The notes: generated from the letters alone by a model not told the origin. A stretch of DNA of 64,000 bases from Acidiflorens sp963847715 (GCA_963847715.1 CAWKAZ010000014.1:186001-250000); one strand, 5' to 3'. Positions 49,636 through 58,283 are shown, counted from the first letter of the stretch. Program-made: numbers and translations.

Positions 49636-50103
49636 ATGCTCTCTGCAGGCAATCCCTTCCCAAAGTTTTCCCTTCCTAATCAGGACGGCAAGATCACCAA
49701 GCTCGGTGACTTCGCTGGGCACTGGCTCGTCGTTTATTTTTATCCGAAAGACGACACGCCGGGGTGCACCGTGCAGGGTCGGTCGTTTACGGCAACCAAA
49801 GCCGACTATGATGCGGCTGGAGTCAAGGTCGTCGGCGTGAGCGCGGATGATGTTGCCTCGCACAAGAACTTCCATCACAAGTTTGCTTTTACCATCGACT
49901 TGCTCTCCGATACGGACGCCAGCCTGATGAAGGCGCTCGGACTCGGTCAGTCGGAGTGGAAGGGAATGAAGTTCTGGGACAGAACCAGTTTCGTGGTTGA
50001 CCCCAAGGGGATCATTCGCAAGGTGTATGAGAAGGTGAATCCGGAAGGGCACGAGAGAGTGCTGCTGGATGACATTGCGAATTTGAAGGAAAAGGCCGCC
50101 TGA
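49636..50103 (+). CDS. Peroxiredoxin, Bcp/PrxQ type
   Basis: The 155-residue protein has the thioredoxin-like peroxiredoxin core with peroxidatic cysteine C44 in YPKDDTPGCTVQ. The usual Bcp resolving cysteine five residues later is absent (GCTVQGRSF), so it is probably a 1-Cys form or uses a partner thiol. Other conserved parts are VVGVSADDVASHKNF and RTSFVVDPKGIIRKVY. It reduces hydroperoxides in the cytoplasm. The ATG at 49636 has AAGGA at good spacing, better than the in-frame ATG at 49621. Confidence 0.93.
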   Translation: MLSAGNPFPKFSLPNQDGKITKLGDFAGHWLVVYFYPKDDTPGCTVQGRSFTATKADYDAAGVKVVGVSADDVASHKNFHHKFAFTIDLLSDTDASLMKALGLGQSEWKGMKFWDRTSFVVDPKGIIRKVYEKVNPEGHERVLLDDIANLKEKAA

Positions 50104-50108
50104 AAACG

Positions 50109-51311
50109 CTATTCGGCCAGCAGATCGATTTCAAGTCCCGATCTGCTGGCGTTGTTCCACGGCCAGCGTAAACTTCCTGTCAATCCTTCGGCCATCACTG
50201 CGGGCAAAATTTTGTAGAGGCGGGCGCGCAAGTCGCGGTAGCCCTGGATTCCGGCAAACAGGTCGCTCATCAGATCGCGGAAGCTGGCGCTTTGTGCGGT
50301 TAGGACGATCATCCGCTCGAGAACACTGTCGCCGAAGATCTGGCCACGATAGAAACGCCGGGAGACGCGGGCAGCCAGGCGCAATTCGGGAAGCACCTCT
50401 TCTTCGAGAAGGTCGGGGTAGCTCTCAGGTTGGTTGGCCAGCAGCGCAGTGGCGCAGAGTTCTGCGGACTTCAACGCATAGTAGAGACCTTCGCCGGTGA
50501 TCGGATCGACCAGGCCCGCGCTGTCGCCGATCATGGCCCAGCCATCTCCAGAGACGTGGAGCGTGTCGAAAGTTTGCGAGCGAAACGACGGAAGAATGTG
50601 TGAATAGAAAGTGGCGCCTTCCGTGCGAAAGCCATTCTTTTCGAGCCATTGCTCGAGGATGCGGCGTAATTCGGCGGTTGAGATTTCACCCATCTTGCAG
50701 GCGATTCCGGCGGAAGCGTGATCGGAGCGCGGGAAGACCCAGATGTATCCGGTGATCTCTTTCAGAAACTGAATCTGCATGAGGGACGAACGGCCGGGGA
50801 TGAAATAGCCAGCGGTGACCATGAGATCGTCCGGCGCAATTGGCGACAGGAATTGGCCGCGAAGCGAATTGCGCGCGCCCGCTGCCAGGATTATGTAGGA
50901 GGCTTTCCATTCGCGTTGTGGCGTGGTGAGTCGCCATGCATCGTTGTCGCGGTCGATGCGCGTCACGCGGTCCTGATGGACTGAAACTCCGGCGAGCCGG
51001 GCGCGGTCGAGGAGCAGTTGGTTCAACGCGAGGCGCGAGAAAATTGCGACCGGGTGCTGCAGACGGAAACGAACGCGCTGTCCGGAGGGGCTGATGAGCT
51101 TGCAATGTTCGACGGGATGACCGCTTCCTGCTTCGGCTAGAAACGGAAACTGCTGCAACGCCTTGTGGGTGACTCCGCCGCCGCAGGGCTTCTCCCACGC
51201 AAGTTTTTCGTCGAAGAGAACGACCTCGCGGCCACCCGCGGCAAGCAACGCTCCGGCAAGAGCTCCCGCTGGACCGCCGCCAACGATAGTGATGGGATGT
51301 TCTGAGGACAT
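50109..51311 (-). CDS. Geranylgeranyl-reductase-family FAD oxidoreductase
   Basis: The 400-residue protein starts with PITIVGGGPAGALAG (GGGPAG at 11-16) and has the family element EKPCGGGVTHKAL. It has the second FAD-binding DG motif (GWAMIGDSAGLVDPITGEGLYYA). Family enzymes reduce isoprenoid chains or hydroxylate aromatic rings; in bacteria without chlorophyll they often act on menaquinone or lipid side chains. The exact reaction is unknown. The ATG at 51311 gives the natural N-terminus; the longer frame adds non-conserved residues. It converges on the peroxiredoxin gene with a 5-bp gap. Confidence 0.88.
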   Translation of the reverse strand: MSSEHPITIVGGGPAGALAGALLAAGGREVVLFDEKLAWEKPCGGGVTHKALQQFPFLAEAGSGHPVEHCKLISPSGQRVRFRLQHPVAIFSRLALNQLLLDRARLAGVSVHQDRVTRIDRDNDAWRLTTPQREWKASYIILAAGARNSLRGQFLSPIAPDDLMVTAGYFIPGRSSLMQIQFLKEITGYIWVFPRSDHASAGIACKMGEISTAELRRILEQWLEKNGFRTEGATFYSHILPSFRSQTFDTLHVSGDGWAMIGDSAGLVDPITGEGLYYALKSAELCATALLANQPESYPDLLEEEVLPELRLAARVSRRFYRGQIFGDSVLERMIVLTAQSASFRDLMSDLFAGIQGYRDLRARLYKILPAVMAEGLTGSLRWPWNNASRSGLEIDLLAE

Positions 51312-51438
51312 TGTCTCGGGTGAATTATCGCGGCATGGAAGCGGGACTCGTTCGCGGGCAACCACACTTCACCGCTGCCCGGACGAGAGTCCCGAAGCTT
51401 GAGTTGGCGAGGATTCCGGCGAATCCTCGCGCGTCTTT

Positions 51439-51720
51439 TTACTGCAGCGTGGTCGCGCTGCTCAATCCCTGATAGATAAACAACCCCGCAATCACCAGGA
51501 TCATTAACCCCGACAAGGCGCCAAGTACCTTGACGATGGGACCGATCTTTCGCATCTTGGCGAGAACTTCGGTTTGTTCCTTCTGCATCTGCGATTCGTT
51601 TTCGTTGAGGCAGATGGAATCGTCTTCATGCATCGTAAGGGTACTTTTGTAAATGAGAAGGATGATGAGAATCCCGGTCAGAATACCCCACACGACTAAC
51701 AGCCCGAACATAGGAGTCAT
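51439..51720 (-). CDS. Small two-helix membrane protein, hypothetical
   Basis: The 93-residue protein has an N-terminal helix (FGLLVVWGILTGILIILLIY), a charged middle with a likely coiled coil (NENESQMQKEQTEVLAKMRK) and a C-terminal helix (VLGALSGLMILVIAGLFIYQ). The family was not recognised. It lies between the reductase-like gene and erpA and is transcribed away from erpA. Codon usage matches its neighbours, which supports a real gene. Confidence 0.68.
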   Translation of the reverse strand: MTPMFGLLVVWGILTGILIILLIYKSTLTMHEDDSICLNENESQMQKEQTEVLAKMRKIGPIVKVLGALSGLMILVIAGLFIYQGLSSATTLQ

Positions 51721-51975
51721 ACGCCACCTCGGAGCTGAGATCGAGCCATATCCCGAAGTCCCTATGTTTCGTCCCGGAAAAACTTCGTGGTTTTGCCGGC
51801 GTTCGGGTACAGGCCCCTACTGCGCATGATTATAGACCCGTTGGCAAGAGGGGGCCGCGACTTCTTGTGGGGGCCCGCATCTAAATGCTGTATAAGGAAG
51901 AAGTGCCGGTTCCGAAAAGCGTTGTGGAGCCGGTTGCAACCTTTGTTATAATAAGGAATTACAAGGAGATAACCG

Positions 51976-52350
51976 ATGGCAACGACCACCGCACCCACCA
52001 CCCCTGGAACCCAGCCCCTGACCACTGCGCCCGTTTTGAGCCCGGCTGCGATCGCCAAGGTGAAAGAGATTATGGCTAGCCAGTCGCCGGTTCCCTCGGG
52101 ATTACGCCTGTCGGTGGTTGGTGGCGGATGCTCGGGTTTTCAGTACTCCATGGCCTTCGAAAATGGCGCGGGGATGATGGATAAAGTGTTTGAATTCGAC
52201 GGCTTGAAGGTTTACGTCGATGCCACGTCGCTGATGTACCTGGGCGGGGCGCATGTCGATTACGTCGAGACGCTGGAAGGCGCCGGCTTCAAGTTTGAAA
52301 ATCCGAACGTGAAGAGCACGTGTGGCTGCGGCTCCTCGTTTAACGTTTAA
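51976..52350 (+). CDS. erpA: A-type iron-sulphur carrier protein
   Basis: The 124-residue protein has the three conserved cysteines of A-type carriers: C52 in VVGGGCSGFQY, and C116 and C118 in STCGCGSSF. It collects [Fe-S] clusters from the assembly scaffold and passes them to apo-enzymes such as the [2Fe-2S]/molybdenum enzymes. The N-terminal 20 residues are a Thr/Pro-rich extension (TTTAPTTPGTQPLTT). AAGGAG lies before the ATG, and an intrinsic terminator follows the stop. ErpA, IscA and SufA cannot be separated firmly by sequence. Confidence 0.9.
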   Translation: MATTTAPTTPGTQPLTTAPVLSPAAIAKVKEIMASQSPVPSGLRLSVVGGGCSGFQYSMAFENGAGMMDKVFEFDGLKVYVDATSLMYLGGAHVDYVETLEGAGFKFENPNVKSTCGCGSSFNV

Positions 52351-52391
52351 GGCTCAATTTTTAAGCGATCGCGCTGATTTGATTTTGCTGG

Positions 52392-52424
52392 AAAGCCCCG
52401 CAATTTTGCGGGGCTTTTTATTTT
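52392..52424 (+). terminator. Intrinsic terminator after erpA
   Basis: AAGCCCCGCA and TGCGGGGCTT form a perfect GC-rich stem with a short loop of four bases, followed by a T-rich run (TTTTTATTTT). It lies about 40 bp after the erpA stop and is also symmetrical enough to serve the convergent pilus operon. Confidence 0.85.
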
Positions 52425-52461
52425 GCAGAATTTGAGTGCGAAGTTATGAAGAACGGAGCGG

Positions 52462-53388
52462 CTATTGTTCGGGCAGAGTTGGCGCGGGTATTTGCGGCGG
52501 CGGGGTTGGCGTATTCTGTGGACCGCCGGGGCTCGGTGTCAGGCCTGGTGTCTGTGGATTGCCGGGGAGACCGCCATTCAAGTTTCCTTGTTGTTGCGCG
52601 TTGGGGTTGACCGGCCCGGTGAGGAGGCCACCGCGGTCCGCCTGCGGAACGTAGATGAAGTACCAATCGTTGTAATGATCTTTTTGATAGAAGATGCGAA
52701 CCGTTTTCTGTTTGCTGGTGCTGGCGACGCCAAGAATCGGGCCGCCGCCGAAGGTCGGTCCGTTGAAGCCGGAACTGGAACCTGAACTCGAACCTGGCGC
52801 ATTCGGGTTTGCGTCATTGCCGGAATCGCTGCTCTGGGCGTTCGTTGCGGTAGCTGTGGTTCCACCTGGCGGGGATGCCAATCCGCCAAGGGCGCTCTGC
52901 AATCCGTTCTGGTTCTGCAGACCGCCGCCGAAAGCCTGGCCCGACTGTGGGCCGCCGAAGTTGTTGGGTCCGCTCTGTAAGCCCTGGCCGGGGGTCTGTC
53001 CGAGTACCGGACCGTTGTTCAGGGCGATGTCCTGCTGATGAAGGAATTTGAAGTCTTTTTCCTTGCCTTCGGCGTCGCGGTTGACGGGATCCTTGTAACG
53101 CTTGCGGAGGAAATGGACGTTGTTGGTGTTTTCCAATTCCTCGACGCGCGAGGGATAGCGGTTGAACTTCTTGTAGAAATGCTGAATGGCACGCATGTAG
53201 GCCGTGCCGCGATGCTGTAGTTCTTCTTCGCGATCGCGCTGCACCTGAAGCCGGGTGGCGGGGAGCACGGCGAGCAGGGCAATCGCCATGAGCGTAACAG
53301 CAAGCATCAACGCGATCAGCATGTAACCGCTCTGACGATTCTGTGGCTTGGTGCTCTTGCGATCCCGTAATTTAGCGCGACGCTGCAT
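52462..53388 (-). CDS. Type IV pilin-like / type II secretion pseudopilin with Gly/Asn-rich tail
   Basis: The 308-residue protein has a prepilin-like N-terminus (QSGYMLIALMLAVTLMAIAL) with cleavage expected after G21. The usual glutamate at mature position 5 is replaced by alanine. A pseudopilin helix follows (RDREEELQHRGTAYMRAIQHF), then YPSRVEELENTN. A long Gly/Asn/Gln-rich region then leads to a folded segment (TVRIFYQKDHYNDWYFIYVPQ) and a Pro-rich end. It is the last gene of the pilus operon. The ATG at 53388 is used; a TTG at 53409 would overlap the previous stop. Confidence 0.8.
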   Translation of the reverse strand: MQRRAKLRDRKSTKPQNRQSGYMLIALMLAVTLMAIALLAVLPATRLQVQRDREEELQHRGTAYMRAIQHFYKKFNRYPSRVEELENTNNVHFLRKRYKDPVNRDAEGKEKDFKFLHQQDIALNNGPVLGQTPGQGLQSGPNNFGGPQSGQAFGGGLQNQNGLQSALGGLASPPGGTTATATNAQSSDSGNDANPNAPGSSSGSSSGFNGPTFGGGPILGVASTSKQKTVRIFYQKDHYNDWYFIYVPQADRGGLLTGPVNPNAQQQGNLNGGLPGNPQTPGLTPSPGGPQNTPTPPPQIPAPTLPEQ

Positions 53389-53405
53389 AACTTCAGAGAC
53401 AGCGA

Positions 53406-53990
53406 TCAACCTTGTGTCAGTGGCAGGCTCTGCCGGTTGTTGTTGAGCACATCTTCTACGTCCACGGAATTGGGAGAGATGTGCACAACTTTGTAGCGGC
53501 GATCGACAATGTCACCCTCGCCGGCAATGAAGAAGTCCTCGCCCTGCATCAAGAACACTTTCTTGGTCTCTCCGGGCTTGTTGGCGAAACCGAAGAACCT
53601 TAGAGTAATCGGCGGCGGCGGTGGAGGGGGCGGCGGCCCGGTCAGTGTGGCGGACACAGGATCGATTGTGCCGTTCCGCTTCGGTCTAGCGATGCTCGCT
53701 ACCGATCCGGCAATAAAAATGTTTCTGCCATTGCCGGCGTACTTGATTTCCTCACTCTGGCTCAGGAGGTGCAGGTCGAGAGTCGGATCCAGGCGGGGCT
53801 CAACCACAGGCACGATTTTTCCCGAAGCCGTGCGCCGCGTGGCGGGCTTCGACGCGGAGGCCGGCGCCGCCGCGGCTGGCACCGCGGACGTGGACGAGGG
53901 CCAGAAATTATAGGCCATGGACAACAATGCGATCCCGCCAATCACAGCCAGCGTGATGACTTGCTTCCGGTTCTCGATTCCAAGGTTCAC
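53406..53990 (-). CDS. Inner-membrane pilus assembly protein, PilP-like
   Basis: The 194-residue protein has one N-terminal membrane helix (VITLAVIGGIALLSMAYNF), an Ala/Pro-rich linker with a nine-proline run, and a C-terminal beta domain (LRFFGFANKPGETKKVFLM, then GDIVDRRYKVVHISPNSVDVED). That domain resembles the HR domain of PilP and GspC proteins, which link PilNO to the secretin. Sequence resemblance is low, so the call rests largely on operon position after pilO. It begins directly after the pilO stop. Confidence 0.75.
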   Translation of the reverse strand: MNLGIENRKQVITLAVIGGIALLSMAYNFWPSSTSAVPAAAAPASASKPATRRTASGKIVPVVEPRLDPTLDLHLLSQSEEIKYAGNGRNIFIAGSVASIARPKRNGTIDPVSATLTGPPPPPPPPPITLRFFGFANKPGETKKVFLMQGEDFFIAGEGDIVDRRYKVVHISPNSVDVEDVLNNNRQSLPLTQG

Positions 53991-54530
53991 TTAAACACCC
54001 GTCCGCAAATAACTGTGCATCGTAATTTCCAAACGGATCGGTCCGGCGCCTTCGCCAGCCAGGCCGATGCTGTCCACATCAAAAAATACTTTCGAACGTT
54101 CGAGAGTGTTGATGAAACGAACCAGCTGAAGATAGTTGCCGGAGAAGCTCCCCTCGATGGTCACGGGAATCACGCCGGAAGTCTCCGCTTCCTCTTCCTT
54201 ATATTTTTCCTGCTGGATGCGGATGCCATTCTGGGTCGCCATTTTTCCTAGCTCATTCGCCAAGTCGGAATCCGTTGCGGCGAAGCGGTCTTTATAGAAT
54301 CCGCCAATCTGCTCTTTCGCCAGCACGAGTTTCTGGTCGATGTGCCGCAGCGGTTCGACGTCGTGATTCTTCTTGGTCAATTCGACGCGGAGCAAATTCA
54401 GTTGCAACTGCCGGGATTCGGACGAACCCACCAGCGGGGAAAAGAGGACACCGATGGCGATGACATCGGCAACCACCATCGCTCCTATCGCGATCTTCAA
54501 TTTGCGCCGTGAGGTGGAGAAGTCAGGCAT
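53991..54530 (-). CDS. pilO: Type IV pilus inner-membrane protein PilO
   Basis: The 179-residue protein has a membrane helix (AIGAMVVADVIAIGVLF), a coiled-coil stretch (LQLNLLRVELTKKNHDVEPL) and a ferredoxin-like C-terminal fold (VTIEGSFSGNYLQLVRFINTLERSKVFFDV) typical of PilO. It pairs with PilN to form the alignment complex. The start overlaps the pilN stop by one base. Confidence 0.88.
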   Translation of the reverse strand: MPDFSTSRRKLKIAIGAMVVADVIAIGVLFSPLVGSSESRQLQLNLLRVELTKKNHDVEPLRHIDQKLVLAKEQIGGFYKDRFAATDSDLANELGKMATQNGIRIQQEKYKEEEAETSGVIPVTIEGSFSGNYLQLVRFINTLERSKVFFDVDSIGLAGEGAGPIRLEITMHSYLRTGV

Positions 54531-55150
54531 TACTTGCCGCTCCTATCTTTGGAGTTCGACGGGGAGTTCGATAGGGAGTCAGAGACGGTCGAGTCAGGGA
54601 TATAGACCGCGATTACCACCGCGCTCACCGATGCTCCCGTGTCGGACCCTCCCGACGACTGCAATAGAGCCGACTGGAAATGTTTCGAGCCTTCCATGCG
54701 GTGGACGAGTTCGACCGCGGCAGAGCGCGTTTCGCCCGCCACCTTCATTTCCAGCAGCATCTGACCTTGCTCGTTCAATTCCGGGCGAAGCGAGACGGCG
54801 TGGAGGTTCGGGGGCATTACCCGCTCAAGGTCTTCGAATACGCGCGTCCATGAGAATGCCTTGCGCTGAATCAGTCCATTGAGGAACTGCGACTGGTCGC
54901 GCGTACTGCGATTTGCAGACAGGTCGAGAATTGCCTGATCGCCGGCCCGCTCGCGGTCGCGTTCGGCGATCTGCTGCTCCAATTGCGCGATGTTGTGACG
55001 GTCTCGTCCGGCACTGACCCAACCGCTGATCGCCCATCCCAGAAGGACGAGCGTCACTACGCCGAGGACACCGACCGCCAATCCCCAGAGCGTCCAGAAT
55101 TCGCGGGCATCTTCGTAGGGCCGGGTCGCGAGATTGATGTCGAGACGCAT
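54530..55150 (-). CDS. pilN: Type IV pilus inner-membrane protein PilN
   Basis: The 206-residue protein starts MRLDINLATRPYEDAREF, carrying the short N-terminal INL motif that binds PilM. A membrane helix follows (GLAVGVLGVVTLVLLGWAI), then a coiled coil (LEQQIAERDRERAGDQ) and a beta-rich domain ending in a Ser/Asn-rich tail. It links cytoplasmic PilM to PilO. It is followed immediately by pilO. Confidence 0.88.
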   Translation of the reverse strand: MRLDINLATRPYEDAREFWTLWGLAVGVLGVVTLVLLGWAISGWVSAGRDRHNIAQLEQQIAERDRERAGDQAILDLSANRSTRDQSQFLNGLIQRKAFSWTRVFEDLERVMPPNLHAVSLRPELNEQGQMLLEMKVAGETRSAAVELVHRMEGSKHFQSALLQSSGGSDTGASVSAVVIAVYIPDSTVSDSLSNSPSNSKDRSGK

Positions 55151-55152
55151 AA

Positions 55153-55220
55153 GGCAGTTCTCAGTTCTCAGTTGTCAGTTCTCAGTTTTTCTTGCGGCTG
55201 AGAGCTAAGAGCTGAGAGCT
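55153..55220. repeat. Heptad-like CAGTT/GAGAGCT repeat
   Basis: The 73-bp gap between pilM and pilN contains four imperfect CTCAGTT/GTCAGTT units. They are followed by CTGAGAGCTAAGAGCTGAGAG, which is partly complementary to the first part, giving a weak hairpin. It interrupts an otherwise tightly packed operon. Confidence 0.65.
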
Positions 55221-55223
55221 TTC

Positions 55224-56120
55224 CTACGAAATCAGTGCTCCTACTACTCCGGCCATACGCCAGCGCGGGACTGTACCGGTGGTCGAGCCGATTTGCGATG
55301 TTGCTACCAGTTCTTCCACGATGGCACCGGACTGGTTCTTCAGCGCCGACGCTGCGCCGCCTGCTTCCGGCAGGCCAGCTACGTACACGCGCTCAATATT
55401 CAGTTTGTAGGTGTCTTGGAAAAATACTACCGAGGGATAAACTTCCTCGGCCAGCTGATCGCCAGTGATGGTGACGCCGCGGAGATTTTCCAGAGTGCGG
55501 AACAGAAGCAACTGTTCCTGGTCGAGGATCGCGATGCTGATGGTGCGGGCATCGACTTTTACGACCAGGGTGGGGCGCTCGGCGTCGGCGGCTCCGAGAG
55601 CGGCCAGCATCGAGGGCATAACCATGCCCGGGTTGTAACCCGCGTCGCGAAATGCCGACTCGTATTCATCGAGAACCGTTTTCAGGACGACGGCCGCTAC
55701 CGCGCGGACGCCCTTTCCCGCCGGTTGTGCGTGGTACGAGATGCGGGCATCGTTGGGATCAAAAGGCAGCGACTTCTTGAGACGGAAACGAACTACAGCT
55801 TCGGCTTCCTCGCGTTTGGAGGGAAGCGTTTCGAAATCGAGCAGCACGACACGTACGGCGGTGTCGGGCAGAATTGCGATGACATCGCGAGAACGGCCCC
55901 CAACGCTGCCGAGCGCGCTTTCGATCGCCTGACGGATGGAGGTGCTGTCGCGCAGATTGGCCTCCATCAAATCGGGTACGACGCTGCCCGGAGCGAGTTC
56001 GCGGGCCGCGGCCATTTCCACGATGCGGCCGGCATCCGCGGCGCGGCCAGCCAGAACCCGGTCGGCCGCGATTTCGCAGGCGAGGACGGGACGGCGCACG
56101 TGTTTGGAGGTGGAAATCAT
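55224..56120 (-). CDS. pilM: Type IV pilus actin-like protein PilM
   Basis: The 298-residue protein has the actin-like nucleotide-binding fold of PilM: LACEIAADRVLAGRA, VIAILPDTAVRVVLLDFETLP, EEAEAVVRFRLKKSLPFDP and RVYVAGLPEAGG. It is shorter than typical PilM proteins of about 350 residues. It binds the N-terminus of PilN at the inner membrane. Its ATG overlaps the hicB stop by four bases, so translation of pilM is coupled to that antitoxin gene. Confidence 0.88.
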   Translation of the reverse strand: MISTSKHVRRPVLACEIAADRVLAGRAADAGRIVEMAAARELAPGSVVPDLMEANLRDSTSIRQAIESALGSVGGRSRDVIAILPDTAVRVVLLDFETLPSKREEAEAVVRFRLKKSLPFDPNDARISYHAQPAGKGVRAVAAVVLKTVLDEYESAFRDAGYNPGMVMPSMLAALGAADAERPTLVVKVDARTISIAILDQEQLLLFRTLENLRGVTITGDQLAEEVYPSVVFFQDTYKLNIERVYVAGLPEAGGAASALKNQSGAIVEELVATSQIGSTTGTVPRWRMAGVVGALIS

Positions 56121-56329
56121 CGGCTAATTGAAATTACCTCTGCTTCAGCGCTCGGTTCCGGAATGGGCAAACGATCTTCCTTCATTCCGTCCAAGTGAAA
56201 CTCAATCGCCTCTTGAATCAAAGAGCGAACTTCGGCTCGAGTTCGGCCGGTTGTCACTACGCCCGGCAGGTCAGGTACATAAGCTGCCCAGCCAGTATCG
56301 GATTTTTCGTAAACAACGACGTAGTTCAT
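56117..56329 (-). CDS. hicB: HicB-family antitoxin
   Basis: The 70-residue protein matches HicB: YVVVYEKSDTGWAAYVPDLPG at the start, then TTGRTRAEVRSLIQEAIEFHL with DGMKEDRLPIPEPS. It lacks a C-terminal DNA-binding domain, so it is the short form. It neutralises HicA. The start overlaps the hicA stop by four bases, and the stop overlaps the pilM start by four bases. Confidence 0.92.
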   Translation of the reverse strand: MNYVVVYEKSDTGWAAYVPDLPGVVTTGRTRAEVRSLIQEAIEFHLDGMKEDRLPIPEPSAEAEVISISR

Positions 56330-56514
56330 TGTTTCAGTCCCGCTTGCTTGAGGACGCTGTTCAGTGTGCCGGCAGGGAGGTCGTCATTCGAATGTCCCGG
56401 CAATGTCACTCGTCCAGGCTTAATCGGGTGCTTGTATTGCCGATGACTCCCACGAGTCTCTTTTAGATACCAGCCGTCGCGTTCCAGCAACCTAATGATA
56501 TCCCGTACCTTCAT
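56326..56514 (-). CDS. hicA: HicA-family mRNA interferase toxin
   Basis: The 62-residue protein starts MKVRDIIRLLERDGWYLKET and has the catalytic histidine in RGSHRQYKHP, then PGRVTLPGHSNDDLPAGTL. This is the full double-stranded-RNA-binding-like HicA fold. HicA cleaves mRNA. The ATG at 56514 starts at the canonical MKxR; an upstream ATG at 56562 adds sixteen non-conserved residues. It lies 66 bp after the pilB stop and precedes hicB, the usual order for the module. Confidence 0.92.
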   Translation of the reverse strand: MKVRDIIRLLERDGWYLKETRGSHRQYKHPIKPGRVTLPGHSNDDLPAGTLNSVLKQAGLKQ

Positions 56515-56580
56515 AGCGACAACAGTTACTTCTGCGGATGCCCGGATTGAACGGTTGGCCATCCGCGGTGGTAACCGGCT

Positions 56581-58263
56581 TTACCGCATGGTCTCGATAA
56601 AGGTGACCTTATTGATCTCTTTTAGCGTCGTGAATCCGCCACGTACCTTGTCGAGGGCGGATTCGCGCAGGAAGCGCATGCCCTCTTCGCGCGCCGCTTT
56701 CCGGATCTCCGATGTCGACTTCCGGTCGAGAATCATCTCGCGGATGCGGTCGGTCAAATCCAGAAGCTCATGGATCGCCGTCCGGCCGCGGAAGCCCGTG
56801 CCCGCGCACTCGATACAGCCTTGCCCTTCATACAGCGGAACCTGCGACCACTGCACCGGATCAAGCCCGCTCGCTTCGAGAACGTCGGGCGGATAATGCA
56901 CAGCCGTGCGGCAGGAATCGCAAATAATTCTCACCAGTCGTTGCGCCAGAATACAGTTCAATGCCGAGACAAAGTTGTAAGGCTCGACACCCATGTTCAG
57001 GAAGCGCCCGAGCACATCGACGACGTTGTTGGCGTGGACGGTGGTGAACACGAGGTGGCCCGTAAGGGCGGACTGGATAGCGATCTGCGCCGTTTCGTTG
57101 TCGCGGATTTCGCCGACCATGATCTTGTCGGGATCGTGGCGCAAGATGGAACGCAGGCCGCGAGCGAAGGTCAGGCCCTTCTTCTCATTGACCGGAATTT
57201 GCGTGATGCCGCGCAATTGATATTCGACGGGATCTTCAATGGTGATGATCTTGTCTTCGTCGGTCTTGATCTCGTTGACGGCGGCGTAGAGCGTCGTCGT
57301 TTTGCCGCTGCCCGTCGGTCCGGTGACCAGCACCATGCCGTACGGTTCCTTGATGTAACGGCGGAAGCGGCGCAGATCGTCTTCCGCGAATCCCACCACG
57401 TCGAGGGTGAGCTTCTTGAACTTCTCGCTCATCGACTCTTTGTCGAGCACGCGAAGGACGGCGTCTTCGCCGTGGATCGACGGCATGATGGAAACACGGA
57501 AGTCGATGGCGCGTCCGTTGTACTTCACGCGGAAGCGGCCGTCCTGCGGTACGCGGCGCTCGGAAATATCGAGCTCGCTCATGACCTTGATGCGCGAAAT
57601 GATGGTCGAATGATGCTCTTTGCCGATGGGCGGCATGGCGTTGGTGAGCACGCCATCGATACGGAACTTGATGTAGACCGAGTCGTCGCGGGTCTCGATG
57701 TGGATGTCACTGGCACGCCGCTGTAAGGCGGTAAAAATCGTGGTATCGACCAGACGGATGATCGGGCTCATGTCGGTGCCCGCGCTCGCCGTCAGTTTGT
57801 CGATGGAGATAGTTTCGTCGTTCCCGGCATCGTCTTCGCGGATGACGTCGAGGGTGAAGCCTTCGCTCGCGTCTTCGAGTACACGCTTGGACTGCTCGGT
57901 CTTCTTGAGAATGTCGGAGATTTGCTTGAGGGTCGAAACCTTGGTGAGGATGCGCTTGCCGAGCAGCAGACTGATCTCATCGATCATCATCAACTGGCTG
58001 GGGTCGGCAATGGCAATCGAGAGGCGACCGTCGGCAGTTTCGTCCAGGGGTACGAAGTTATAGCGGAACATCAGATGCACCGGGATCTTTTCGAAAAGAT
58101 CGTGGTGCAATTGAAAGTCGCTCAAATCGACAAATTCGCAGCGATAACGCCGGGCGATATCCCGCGCGCGTTCCAGTTCGTCGGGAATTACTGCCGGTTC
58201 CGGGGCCAGCTTCCCGCCGTTGGTGCCGCTTACCAGTACTGTTTTCTTATCTGCCATTCCCAT
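56581..58263 (-). CDS. pilB: Type IV pilus extension ATPase PilB
   Basis: The 560-residue protein has an N-terminal GSPII_E domain (LFEKIPVHLMFRYNFVPL) and a secretion-ATPase core with Walker A GPTGSGKT, Asp box ITIEDPVEY, Walker B ILRHDPDKIMVGEIRD and His box TGHLVFTTVHAN. The tetracysteine zinc motif (ICDSCRTA with GCIECAGTG) is typical of PilB/GspE, not of PilT. It powers pilus assembly. The frame is intact. It follows pilC by about 100 bp containing a TTTCAA repeat. Confidence 0.94.
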   Translation of the reverse strand: MGMADKKTVLVSGTNGGKLAPEPAVIPDELERARDIARRYRCEFVDLSDFQLHHDLFEKIPVHLMFRYNFVPLDETADGRLSIAIADPSQLMMIDEISLLLGKRILTKVSTLKQISDILKKTEQSKRVLEDASEGFTLDVIREDDAGNDETISIDKLTASAGTDMSPIIRLVDTTIFTALQRRASDIHIETRDDSVYIKFRIDGVLTNAMPPIGKEHHSTIISRIKVMSELDISERRVPQDGRFRVKYNGRAIDFRVSIMPSIHGEDAVLRVLDKESMSEKFKKLTLDVVGFAEDDLRRFRRYIKEPYGMVLVTGPTGSGKTTTLYAAVNEIKTDEDKIITIEDPVEYQLRGITQIPVNEKKGLTFARGLRSILRHDPDKIMVGEIRDNETAQIAIQSALTGHLVFTTVHANNVVDVLGRFLNMGVEPYNFVSALNCILAQRLVRIICDSCRTAVHYPPDVLEASGLDPVQWSQVPLYEGQGCIECAGTGFRGRTAIHELLDLTDRIREMILDRKSTSEIRKAAREEGMRFLRESALDKVRGGFTTLKEINKVTFIETMR

Positions 58264-58283
58264 TCCAGTCTACTTTAGAGGCC

